From contig WGCU01000099.1 of the NCBI GenBank assembly GCA_015493635.1, positions 1 to 34,368 on the forward strand: a stretch of DNA of 34,368 nt, read 5' to 3'. This document shows, one piece after another, positions 17,449-24,920 of this stretch; within the stretch, counting starts at the first letter, position 1, and the number at the start of each line of letters is the position of its first letter. The notes beneath the pieces are model-generated. The model worked only from the letters and a program-made list of their open reading frames with translations, ran no database searches and had not been told where the DNA came from. The stretch is from Spirochaetaceae bacterium (lineage in GTDB: Bacteria; Spirochaetota; Spirochaetia; B11-G9). Position numbers and translations under genes: made by a program.

Positions 17449-17476
17449 AAAAAAAACTGCCCTGAAACAGGGCAGT
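17449..17476 (-). terminator. Rho-independent terminator of hsp20
   Basis: A 9-bp perfect stem (ACTGCCCTG / CAGGGCAGT, 17456-17476) with a 3-nt loop is followed, reading the minus strand, by eight consecutive T. It begins 5 bp after the hsp20 stop codon. Confidence 0.92.
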
Positions 17477-17481
17477 TCATA

Positions 17482-17898
17482 TTATGCGGCTTTTATTTTT
17501 ATTGATTTTGGTTTTTTCTCCGGTTTCTTACTGATTTCAAGGGAGAGAACACCGTTTTTAAATGTTCCGGTAATAGAATCAGCATCCGCATCTTCAGGGA
17601 GAATAAAGTTTCTGGAAAATGAGTAGCTGCTACGTTCACGAATCAGGTATGTATCTTTCTTTTCTTCCTTTTTCTCTTCTTTTACTGTTGAGATAAAGAG
17701 ATTCCGGTTCTCAACCTTTACCTCTACATCTTTCTCTGTTAATCCGGGAAGCTCCGCCTCAATAACGTAGCTGTTTTCATTTTCCTTGATATCGACATTG
17801 GGTATGCGTGTTTGTAACCTGTCAGTACCAAAGAATTCTTCCATGGATCTGTCAAAATCTCTGAAAAAATCTGTCGGTCTTTTTGCTAAATATGTCAT
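17482..17898 (-). CDS. Hsp20-family small heat-shock protein
   Basis: This is an ATP-independent holdase chaperone that forms oligomers and keeps unfolding proteins soluble. The 138-aa protein has a short N-terminal arm (FFRDFDRSMEEFF), an alpha-crystallin domain (about 35-125: PNVDIKENENSYVIEAELPG, then FILPEDADADSI, then GTFKNGVLSLEI) and the C-terminal I-x-I tail motif (IKI). A strong GGAGGTG ribosome-binding site precedes the ATG. It is monocistronic, with its own terminator and an exact sigma-54-type promoter 44 bp upstream of the start codon. No CIRCE element (TTAGCACTC-N9-GAGTGCTAA) was found, so HrcA control is not indicated. Confidence 0.96.
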   Translation of the reverse strand: MTYLAKRPTDFFRDFDRSMEEFFGTDRLQTRIPNVDIKENENSYVIEAELPGLTEKDVEVKVENRNLFISTVKEEKKEEKKDTYLIRERSSYSFSRNFILPEDADADSITGTFKNGVLSLEISKKPEKKPKSIKIKAA

Positions 17899-17941
17899 AA
17901 TACACCTCCGTATTTGGTTTTTTATGTTTCATCTATAATAA

Positions 17942-17957
17942 AGCAAAAAGTGTGCCA
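17942..17957 (-). promoter_or_regulatory. Sigma-54 (RpoN) -24/-12 promoter of hsp20
   Basis: On the minus strand the sequence is TGGCAC-ACTTT-TTGCT. It matches the consensus TGGCACR-N4-TTGCW at every defined position, with the invariant GG and GC dinucleotides correctly spaced. The start point would be near 17931, giving a 33-nt leader that contains the GGAGG site. Sigma-54 promoters need an ATP-driven enhancer-binding activator, which fits the dyads upstream. Confidence 0.8.
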
Positions 17958-18005
17958 AAAATCAGTTTATATATAAATGTATGTATTATAAAGAATTATA
18001 TAGTA

Positions 18006-18023
18006 TTTGAATTTGTATTCAAA
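18006..18023. promoter_or_regulatory. Dyad A upstream of hsp20
   Basis: Perfect inverted repeat TTTGAAT-TTGT-ATTCAAA (7-bp arms, 4-bp spacer), centred about 84 bp upstream of the inferred sigma-54 start. It lies beside an AT-rich stretch (17963-18005) that could bend. Its half-site differs from dyads B and C, so it may bind another protein or be chance in AT-rich DNA. Confidence 0.35.
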
Positions 18024-18040
18024 CAGTGTTGTTCTGATAG

Positions 18041-18057
18041 TGAGTCAAGCTGACTCA
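18041..18057. promoter_or_regulatory. Dyad B, candidate enhancer-binding-protein site
   Basis: Perfect 17-bp dyad TGAGTCA-AGC-TGACTCA, centred about -118 from the inferred hsp20 start. It shares the 7-3-7 layout and most half-site bases (TG-W-R-TCA) with dyad C, which is centred exactly 40 bp away. Confidence 0.55.
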
Positions 18058-18080
18058 TGGAGTCAAAACCATATTTTTAT

Positions 18081-18097
18081 TGTATCAAAATGATACA
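18081..18097. promoter_or_regulatory. Dyad C, candidate enhancer-binding-protein site
   Basis: Perfect 17-bp dyad TGTATCA-AAA-TGATACA, centred about -158 from the inferred hsp20 start and 5 bp past the patatin-gene stop. It has no T-run on the minus strand, so a terminator role for the patatin gene is weak. Its similarity to dyad B supports a paired operator or enhancer. Confidence 0.5.
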
Positions 18098-18102
18098 TAT
18101 AA

Positions 18103-20319
18103 TCATTGTGCAAACCCGACAGTGAGGTGATACAGAAGTCCGCCGGTAAACGTTGAATATAACGCGGACAACTCTACCGGTCCGATAATACTGTTGTAAT
18201 TGTATTTTATACCGATTCCAGCAGGATAAGCGGAAAAATTCAGTAAATTTTCCATGGAGTTATCCGTGTTTCCGGCACTGAAGAACAGGGAGAGAAATTG
18301 GCTTGCTGATAGTTTGTATCTGAAAGAAAGATTCAACGCCAGAGCATTGGAACCGGCCAAATCAAAATGATGCAGAGGACTCAAAGGAATATTACCGAAG
18401 AGAGGGTAAGAAGTAATATCGCCAAGATAGAAATACTGGGATAGGGGTACGTTGATTCCATCTGAAAGACCAAGGGAAAATGAAGGCTCAATTGTAAAAC
18501 GGTTAAACAGGGTATATGAATAGTTACCGTCCAATCTTCCAAGAACAGAATGAGGAAAGCTGCTCTCCTGGAGATCAAAACCGGGGTTGAAGTTGTACAG
18601 ATATTTGGCTCTTATAGTAAAAAAAAGCCCGCGGGTAGGAAAGAGGGGGTCATCCCGGGTATCCGCTTTAAGGTAAATTTCAGGTTGAAAAATAACCTCG
18701 GATAAATCTGCAGCATTGATATACGTATAGTTAATACCTGCTCTTACCTCGAAGAGCAGAGAACCTGCTATTTCAGATTGTGCATATACAGTAAGGTTCA
18801 ATAAGGAATAGTTAAATGGAAAGGAATGTAATACCGTATCGGAGCTGTAGAGGTTTATATTCAAACGGGAAGCATCGAGGGATATCCCTACTGCCGGTGT
18901 GAGCTTTTTCATTGTTGCAGGGAAAAATTCATAGGACAGTGCTGCTGAAGGATTTTGTGAAAGCTGACCGGAAAAGGAGAGCTTTGCATTCGGGATAAGA
19001 AAATTGAGTGAAGTAAATTTAAAAGGTAAAACAGCCTGATATTCTGTATCATACTGTACCCCCACTTTAAAAAATGTTTCACTCTTTTCCTTGAGCCTGA
19101 TTATCAGAATATTTTTAGTACCTTGTTTTATAATTTTATAATTGACATATTTGAAATACCCTGTTCCGTAAAGCTTGGACAAAGCTGATGTTAGACTGTC
19201 CCTCGTACAGCTCTTCCCTGTGGTGCATGAAAGATACTTTCGGACAAAGGAAGAGCTTATGTGTGACAGCCCCTTTATTGTGATGCTGTCGAATTTCAAT
19301 GAAGTTTTTACCGGAGCTGCGGTTCTTTTCCCTTGAGGAGGATACTTACGGTAAAACCGGGCAAGCAGCTGGATCTCGGAGCGTTTTTTTTCCGCTGCGG
19401 TTTCTCCGCTTGCAATAATTCCCCTGTATTTATTAAAACTAAAGAGACCGTATGAAGATACATCCGGTTCAATGAGAATATCACAGAGTTTTTTTGTCTT
19501 CTGATAACGGTCAAAAGCACTGAGGAACATGGTTTGTGTCAGTACATTCGTTAGTGTGGTAAGTTCTTTCTTTGCTCTTATGCCGGTGAATGAACCAATA
19601 ATTATATCAGGATGAAAAATTTTCTGCATCAGGTCGGTAGGAAAGTTGTCCCGTATGCCGCCGTCAATGTAGGGAACACCATCAATGCTTTTGGGAGTAA
19701 AAACCGAGGGTATTGCCATGCTTGCACGGACTGCATCGGGAAGGTATCCTTCTGTAAAGATCTTTGTTTTCCCATTTTCGAGATTTACTGCAACACAAAA
19801 AAACGGAATAGGCAGTTTTTTAAAATCATGAATACCGTATGACTGCCAGGCTTCATAGTAGTTGAGGAGTTCCATAATGTGCTGTCCGCCGATAAGGGCC
19901 CCCGGAAGAATAAATTTCCTGTTTTTCAGGGAAAACTCCATGAAATACTTTCCTGCATCCGTTTTTTCAGACATGGGTGTATTTCTGTATGTAACCCTGT
20001 TACTGATTATGGAATCCCAGTTTTGGCTGTATACTATATTCTGTATTTCGTCCGCGCTGTATCCCAGGGCATAGAGACTTCCGATAATACTGCCCATGCT
20101 TGTTCCTGCAATATAATCAGGCCGAATCCCCTCTTTTTCCAGGTAGTGTAATACACCGATATGTGCAAAGCCTTTTGCGCTGCCGCCGCTGAGAACAAGC
20201 CCTACTGTTGGACGGTGCTGTAGCGCGGAGAGTTTTTTCCTTAAATCGCCATCCAGAGAAAAGAGCGATGCATGGATACATACAATCCCCGTGAGAAGGA
20301 AGAGAAGAATTCTTTTCAT
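18103..20319 (-). CDS. Patatin-like phospholipase with POTRA and outer-membrane beta-barrel (type Vd autotransporter-like)
   Basis: The 738-aa precursor has a signal peptide (about 1-21). A patatin domain follows with oxyanion loop GGSAKG (45-50), nucleophile GTSMG (Ser74) and DGG dyad residue (Asp219 in YIDGG). From about 345 to 415 there is one POTRA-like domain (FDSITIKGLSHISSSFVRKY ... YFKYVNYKIIKQ). Residues about 420-738 are an Omp85/BamA-type barrel with alternating strands and the TRDDPLFPTRGLFF motif typical of the superfamily. This is the architecture of PlpD-like proteins: a lipase delivered to or through the outer membrane. It ends in LTVGFAQ rather than a terminal aromatic residue. 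The start overlaps the stop of the upstream hydrolase (ATGA), so they form one operon. Confidence 0.9.
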   Translation of the reverse strand: MKRILLFLLTGIVCIHASLFSLDGDLRKKLSALQHRPTVGLVLSGGSAKGFAHIGVLHYLEKEGIRPDYIAGTSMGSIIGSLYALGYSADEIQNIVYSQNWDSIISNRVTYRNTPMSEKTDAGKYFMEFSLKNRKFILPGALIGGQHIMELLNYYEAWQSYGIHDFKKLPIPFFCVAVNLENGKTKIFTEGYLPDAVRASMAIPSVFTPKSIDGVPYIDGGIRDNFPTDLMQKIFHPDIIIGSFTGIRAKKELTTLTNVLTQTMFLSAFDRYQKTKKLCDILIEPDVSSYGLFSFNKYRGIIASGETAAEKKRSEIQLLARFYRKYPPQGKRTAAPVKTSLKFDSITIKGLSHISSSFVRKYLSCTTGKSCTRDSLTSALSKLYGTGYFKYVNYKIIKQGTKNILIIRLKEKSETFFKVGVQYDTEYQAVLPFKFTSLNFLIPNAKLSFSGQLSQNPSAALSYEFFPATMKKLTPAVGISLDASRLNINLYSSDTVLHSFPFNYSLLNLTVYAQSEIAGSLLFEVRAGINYTYINAADLSEVIFQPEIYLKADTRDDPLFPTRGLFFTIRAKYLYNFNPGFDLQESSFPHSVLGRLDGNYSYTLFNRFTIEPSFSLGLSDGINVPLSQYFYLGDITSYPLFGNIPLSPLHHFDLAGSNALALNLSFRYKLSASQFLSLFFSAGNTDNSMENLLNFSAYPAGIGIKYNYNSIIGPVELSALYSTFTGGLLYHLTVGFAQ

Positions 20320-21248
20320 ACAGCGGTATGTTCGTTCAGAAACTGCAGGATCCTGTCAATAACCGCCTGCCGTGTAGAATCATAGATAAGGAGGCTGTGG
20401 TGTTCATGGTTAACAGCTCCTATATTTGTCAGTTTCATTTCAAGAAAGGTACTCTGTACCCTCCGGGAAATATGGTAGATGTTTTCTGAAGGTACCGTCC
20501 GGTCTTTTTTATCCTGAATGAGGAGGCAGGGTACTGTTATCTTACAAAGATCTCTATTAATTCGTTTCAGACCGAGTTTCAGGCTGTATGTCTGCCGGGG
20601 ATAGTTTCCTGAGTATCCCCTCCACCTTCCCCGGCCGTCAATGTTGTTTTCGCTTCCCTCTGCTACATTCGCAGGGTTAAAGCTTTTTATAAACCAGCCA
20701 ATGGTACGGACCATGTAGTACAATGGATTCTTTAATATTCCGTACCGTACTACACTATTAATGAAAACAGGTGCAGCAATGGTTACTATCGCGTCAGGAG
20801 CAGCTGTGGGAGAGGGAGAGAACTCTTCGGCAAGTTTCAATGTTAAAGCTCCTCCCATGGATGTACCGACAACGGCAAGAACGCGGTACTTTTTTCTCAA
20901 TTCAAGGTATACATCTTTAAGATACGCGTACCACTGGGAAAAGTTGGTATCCAGGAGGTCTTCCCATGTCGTTCCGAATCCCGGCAGCAGCGGAGCCGAA
21001 ACATCCCATCCTGCATGTGATACTATTTCTGCCGGCCACCGGTAAACAGCCGGGGTACTGGGAAAACCATGGACAAAAAGAATTACCTTGTCCGATTTTG
21101 TTTGCATGGTAAAAGACCCCGTTTCACTGCTCATAAGTCTGGATTCATCCGGAGGTGTATATCGGGGATTTTCATGGTAAAGGAAAGATGTTCCGTTAAG
21201 AATAATAATTATCAGTAATATCCCTATTGTACCTATAAAAACAATCAT
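20316..21248 (-). CDS. Membrane-anchored alpha/beta-hydrolase (carboxylesterase/monoacylglycerol-lipase type)
   Basis: The 310-aa protein begins with a hydrophobic anchor (residues 2-20) followed by a predicted extracytoplasmic hydrolase domain. It has the HGF oxyanion motif (60-62), nucleophile elbow GTSMGG (Ser130), acid in QDKKDRTVP (Asp249) and His in NHEHHSLL (one of 281-284). This is the Est30/monoacylglycerol-lipase arrangement of an esterase acting on acyl chains. AAGGAG lies 8 bp upstream of the ATG. It is translationally coupled to the patatin-barrel gene, so the pair probably acts on the same lipid substrates, one at the inner membrane and one at the outer surface; that is inference. 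Confidence 0.85.
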   Translation of the reverse strand: MIVFIGTIGILLIIIILNGTSFLYHENPRYTPPDESRLMSSETGSFTMQTKSDKVILFVHGFPSTPAVYRWPAEIVSHAGWDVSAPLLPGFGTTWEDLLDTNFSQWYAYLKDVYLELRKKYRVLAVVGTSMGGALTLKLAEEFSPSPTAAPDAIVTIAAPVFINSVVRYGILKNPLYYMVRTIGWFIKSFNPANVAEGSENNIDGRGRWRGYSGNYPRQTYSLKLGLKRINRDLCKITVPCLLIQDKKDRTVPSENIYHISRRVQSTFLEMKLTNIGAVNHEHHSLLIYDSTRQAVIDRILQFLNEHTAV

Positions 21249-21262
21249 CAGAATAATTCTCC

Positions 21263-21291
21263 TTGACAGATTCAGTTAAAGAGTAGAATAT
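21263..21291 (+). promoter_or_regulatory. Candidate sigma-70 promoter of the peptide-transport operon
   Basis: TTGACA at 21263-21268 is followed 17 bp later by GAATAT (21286-21291), or 15 bp later by TAGAAT (21284-21289). It lies about 35 bp upstream of the binding-protein start, whose leader has AAAAAGGAGATG. Confidence 0.45.
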
Positions 21292-21325
21292 CATAGTATA
21301 ACTATATTAAAAAGGAGATGAGCGG

Positions 21326-22885
21326 ATGAAAAGAATTTTTATTCTAATGTTGCTGTTTGTTGTTCTCGCTTCTTTTAGTTTTGCCAATGGTAAAACAGAA
21401 GAACCGACGACACTGGTTTACGGAACAACTGAAAAAGTAACGGATATGGACCCTGCTTCAGCTTATGACTTCCATACCTGGGAAATTTTTCAGAATATCT
21501 ATCAAGGACTGCTGGCCTATAAACCGGGAACAACGGAACTCGAACCCGGATTGGCTGAGAGCTATACGATAAACAAGGCTGGCGATGAGTATACCTTCAA
21601 ATTGAGGCAGGGCCTGAAGTTTACCGATGGAACACCCTTTGACGCGAATGCGGTAAAATGGTCCATTGACCGGGTTATGGCCCTTAAGGGAGATCCTTCC
21701 TGGCTCGTAACCGATTTTGTAAAATCTGTACAGGTTGTTGACAAATATACAGTGAAGTTTATTCTTCCCAGTGCTATTGCATATTTCCCTGCACTTGTTG
21801 CCACCGTACCCTACTTTCCTCTGAATCCGAATGTCTATCCTAAAGACAAGATTGTCCGGGATCCTTCGGAGATGAAAGGCGGACAGCTTGTCGGTTTAGG
21901 TGCGTATAAGGTAAGTTCATTTAAACGTGATGAGGAAGTCGTTCTTGAAGCTAATCCTGATTACTATGGGCAGAAACCAAAGGTTGACAGAATTATTATC
22001 CGCTATTTTGCCGATGCCACAACAATGAGACTTGCCCTTGAATCGGGTGAAATTGATCTTGCGTACAAAACACTTAATCCCTCGGATATCAAGGATCTGA
22101 GCGCTAATCCCAAATATACCACGAACAAACTTCAGGGTCCGTACATCCGGTATATCTGCTATGAAACATCAGAAAGTGTTTTCAAAGATAAACGCCTCCG
22201 GGAAGCGATGAGTGCTCTTGTAAACAGACCTGATTTTATTCAGAAAGTTTATCTTGGCCAGAATGCTCCTCTGTATTCCATGGTTCCCATGGGGATGATC
22301 TATCATACCGATGATTTTAAGACAGTTTATGGTGATGCCAATATTGCCAAAGCGGAGACGCTGCTGAAAGAAGCAGGATACAGTGCTGCTAAACCCTTTA
22401 CTTTTACCATGTGGTACACACCATCCCACTACGGTGATACTGAAGTTCACTTGGCAGAAGTACTGAAAGAACAGTTTGAGAAAACTCCCCTTGTAAAGGT
22501 TAATATTAAATCTGCAGAATGGGCAGCATACAAGGACAAGTGGAAAAACAAGGAAATGGCCATGTACCTCCTTGGATGGTATCCTGACTATATCGATCCT
22601 GATAACTATACTGCCGCATTTGCCGGAACGACGGGATCAAAAGGTATGGGAATAAATTTCTCAAGCCCCGAATGGGACGCCCTATTTACTAAAGAGCAGA
22701 CAAATCCCGATCCCGCAGTACGGAAACAGGTATTTGAAAAAGTCCAGAAAATGTGGACGGTTGACGTACCGACAACACCGCTCTTCCAGGGTAACCTCTA
22801 TGTTTTTACCAACAAGAATGTCAGCGGCGTAAAAATTGGCCCGACACTTATTTTCAACTACAATCAGCTGGAAATAACAAAATAA
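21326..22885 (+). CDS. Peptide ABC transporter, periplasmic substrate-binding protein (SBP_bac_5)
   Basis: This is the extracytoplasmic receptor that delivers oligo- or dipeptides to the importer encoded by the next four genes. The 519-aa product has a Sec signal peptide (RIFILMLLFVVLASFSFA, cleaved before NGKTEE). It lacks a lipobox cysteine, so it is probably soluble in the periplasm. The family 5 fold shows YGTTEKVTDMDPASAYD at the mature start, YQGLLAYKPG, the DGTPFDANAVKWSIDR block and LGWYPDYIDPDNY near the C-terminus. Binding-protein families of this type also take up nickel or sugars, so peptide specificity is inferred. A hairpin after the stop probably raises its mRNA level over the permease genes. 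Confidence 0.92.
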   Translation: MKRIFILMLLFVVLASFSFANGKTEEPTTLVYGTTEKVTDMDPASAYDFHTWEIFQNIYQGLLAYKPGTTELEPGLAESYTINKAGDEYTFKLRQGLKFTDGTPFDANAVKWSIDRVMALKGDPSWLVTDFVKSVQVVDKYTVKFILPSAIAYFPALVATVPYFPLNPNVYPKDKIVRDPSEMKGGQLVGLGAYKVSSFKRDEEVVLEANPDYYGQKPKVDRIIIRYFADATTMRLALESGEIDLAYKTLNPSDIKDLSANPKYTTNKLQGPYIRYICYETSESVFKDKRLREAMSALVNRPDFIQKVYLGQNAPLYSMVPMGMIYHTDDFKTVYGDANIAKAETLLKEAGYSAAKPFTFTMWYTPSHYGDTEVHLAEVLKEQFEKTPLVKVNIKSAEWAAYKDKWKNKEMAMYLLGWYPDYIDPDNYTAAFAGTTGSKGMGINFSSPEWDALFTKEQTNPDPAVRKQVFEKVQKMWTVDVPTTPLFQGNLYVFTNKNVSGVKIGPTLIFNYNQLEITK

Positions 22886-22900
22886 TCTTATCCTGAAAAT

Positions 22901-22926
22901 CCGGCTCCGGTAAGGAGCCGGTTTTT
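22901..22926 (+). terminator. Intercistronic hairpin after the binding-protein gene
   Basis: A perfect 8-bp GC-rich stem (CCGGCTCC / GGAGCCGG) with a 5-nt loop is followed by TTTTT. It starts 15 bp after the binding-protein stop, in the 68-bp gap before the first permease gene. It would act as a partial terminator or 3' stabiliser, giving more receptor than membrane complex. Confidence 0.85.
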
Positions 22927-22953
22927 AATACAAACAACGAAAAGAAAGAAATT

Positions 22954-23970
22954 ATGAAAGGATTATTACGATATGCTATAACGCGGATTCTTCTAACGAT
23001 TCCGATGCTCTTTATTTTGCTTACCATTGTTTTTCTTGTTCTCCGGGTAATGCCCGGTGATCCTGTATCAGCAATGCTGGGAGCACATGCTCCGGAAAAA
23101 GTGATAGAGCAGAAGAAAGAGGAACTGGGTTTGAATAAACCGATTATCGTCCAGTATGTAAACTACCTCGGACAGCTGGCACGGTTCGATCTTGGGAATT
23201 CCATGGTGCTTAAGCAGCGTGTGAGCAAACCGATACTGGAGAAACTTCCCGCAACCATTGAGTTAACCCTGTGGGGGCTGTTTTTTACCCTTCTTATTGG
23301 AATACCCCTTGGGGCGTACGCGGCAAACAAGCGTAGAACCGGCAGAGATTTCACCATCCGCCTTTACGGTAACATCGCATACTGTATTCCCGTATACTGG
23401 ATGGGGCTGATGCTTCAGCTTATATTCGGGGTATGGCTCAAGTGGCTTCCTGTTTCGGGAAGGACTAATCCCCGTATGCTGTCATCGGCTTTTTCAAAAA
23501 CAGGGTTCTATCTGATTGATACGCTTCTGGCAGGAAATATTCGCGCTTTCGGTGATGTAGCTGTACACCTGCTCCTCCCGTCATTGACACTGGGTATTGT
23601 TTTGTCCGGAATTTTTGTGCGGCTTACCCGGGCAAATATGCTGGATGTACTGAAAAGCGACTACATTCTTGCCGCCCGCGCCCGCGGTGTATCAGAGAAA
23701 CTTGTTGTGTATAAACACGGGCTTAAAAATGCGTTTATTCCTATTCTTACCATGCTCGGGCTGCAGTTTGCCATGCTTCTTGCCGGTGCAGTTTTAACAG
23801 AAACCACCTTTTCCTGGCCTGGAATGGGGCGGCTGCTGATGGAACGGATCTATCTGCGGGATTATCCTACCGTTCAGGGGGTTATTGTTGTTTTCGCCTT
23901 GATGGTAAGTGTTATTTCGCTGCTGGTGGATCTCCTTTATGCGGCAATAGACCCGCGTGTTAAGTATTAG
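22954..23970 (+). CDS. Peptide ABC transporter permease, OppB/DppB type
   Basis: This is the first transmembrane subunit of the importer, 338 aa with six predicted helices. It starts with the typical RRIL-like segment ITRILLTIPMLFILLTIVFLV. The RVMPGDPVSAMLG motif and the EAA loop coupling to the ATPases (DYILAARARGVSEKLVVYKHGLKNA) are both visible. There is only a weak purine-rich site before the ATG (AAAGAAAGAA). It is followed after 13 bp by the second permease gene. Confidence 0.94.
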   Translation: MKGLLRYAITRILLTIPMLFILLTIVFLVLRVMPGDPVSAMLGAHAPEKVIEQKKEELGLNKPIIVQYVNYLGQLARFDLGNSMVLKQRVSKPILEKLPATIELTLWGLFFTLLIGIPLGAYAANKRRTGRDFTIRLYGNIAYCIPVYWMGLMLQLIFGVWLKWLPVSGRTNPRMLSSAFSKTGFYLIDTLLAGNIRAFGDVAVHLLLPSLTLGIVLSGIFVRLTRANMLDVLKSDYILAARARGVSEKLVVYKHGLKNAFIPILTMLGLQFAMLLAGAVLTETTFSWPGMGRLLMERIYLRDYPTVQGVIVVFALMVSVISLLVDLLYAAIDPRVKY

Positions 23971-23983
23971 GTAAGGAAATATA

Positions 23984-24910
23984 ATGGAAAAGATTGATAA
24001 AACAGACAAGATGACCGTTCCTGGAGGCAGATATTCACCAGCTTCCCTCTTCAGCGGTTTTATAAAAAAGATTTCAAAAGCACATAAAACCTACGGCGTT
24101 GAATGGTGGATTATGATTGCGGGTATTGCCATTGTTCTTTTTATGATATTTATGGCGTTTTTCCCATATCTTCTTGCACCTTTTGGTCCTGAAAATCAGA
24201 GTACCGGTCCTCAGTTGGCTGCTCCCAGTGCCGCACATCCCTTCGGAACTGATAATCTTCAGCGGGATGTTCTTTCGAGGGTTATATACGGATCCCGTAC
24301 GATATTGGGGGTCGCTTTCGCGGCGGCGTTTCTCTCGTCAATTATCGGTATTCCTTTGGGGCTTATTTCCGGTTACGCAGGCGGTATTTTTGACAGGATA
24401 CTATCCCTTATCATGGATTCCATATATTCATTTCCGGGGCTTATTCTTGCTATCGCTTTTGCGGCCATGCTCGGTCCGGGAGTTATAAATATCACTCTGG
24501 CGGTTTCGGTTATTTACATTCCTACCTATTTCCGCCTTGTGCGGGGGCAGGTACTGACGCTGAAAGAGGAACTGTACGTAGAAGCTGCGAGATCAATAGG
24601 CGCGGGTGATTCTTCCATTCTTTTCAAGTATATTTTCCCCAATGTTATTGCGACTGTTGCCATTGTTTTTTCTCTTAACATCGCTGATGCCATTATGACC
24701 GAGGCAGCACTTTCATATATCGGTCTTGGACTGCCGGCAGGTATACCGGACTGGGGAATGGATATTTCAATTGGAAAAAGTTTTCTCCCTTCGGGAGTAT
24801 GGTGGATGATCACTTTTCCCGGACTTGCCATTATCCTTCTCGCCCTTGGGTTTACCATGCTGGGAGAAGGGCTTTCAGAAATTCTAAATCCGCGGCTGCT
24901 GGAGAAATAA
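23984..24910 (+). CDS. Peptide ABC transporter permease, OppC/DppC type
   Basis: This is the second membrane subunit, 308 aa. A hydrophilic N-terminal leader precedes the first helix (WWIMIAGIAIVLFMIFMAFF). It has the family's HPFGTDNLQRDVLSRVIYGSR segment and the EAA loop EELYVEAARSIGAGDSSILF. It ends with the GLS-x-x-LNPRL signature typical of OppC (EGLSEILNPRLLEK). TAAGGAA precedes the ATG. It is 10 bp from the first ATPase gene. Confidence 0.94.
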   Translation: MEKIDKTDKMTVPGGRYSPASLFSGFIKKISKAHKTYGVEWWIMIAGIAIVLFMIFMAFFPYLLAPFGPENQSTGPQLAAPSAAHPFGTDNLQRDVLSRVIYGSRTILGVAFAAAFLSSIIGIPLGLISGYAGGIFDRILSLIMDSIYSFPGLILAIAFAAMLGPGVINITLAVSVIYIPTYFRLVRGQVLTLKEELYVEAARSIGAGDSSILFKYIFPNVIATVAIVFSLNIADAIMTEAALSYIGLGLPAGIPDWGMDISIGKSFLPSGVWWMITFPGLAIILLALGFTMLGEGLSEILNPRLLEK

Positions 24911-24920
24911 GAGGAGACCC

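Noticed and set aside
18081-18097. Dyad after the patatin-barrel gene as its transcription terminator
   Set aside because: No T-run follows on the minus strand, and the similarity to dyad B favours a protein-binding site.
17899-18102. CIRCE/HrcA operator for hsp20
   Set aside because: No TTAGCACTC-N9-GAGTGCTAA-like sequence was found in the upstream region.
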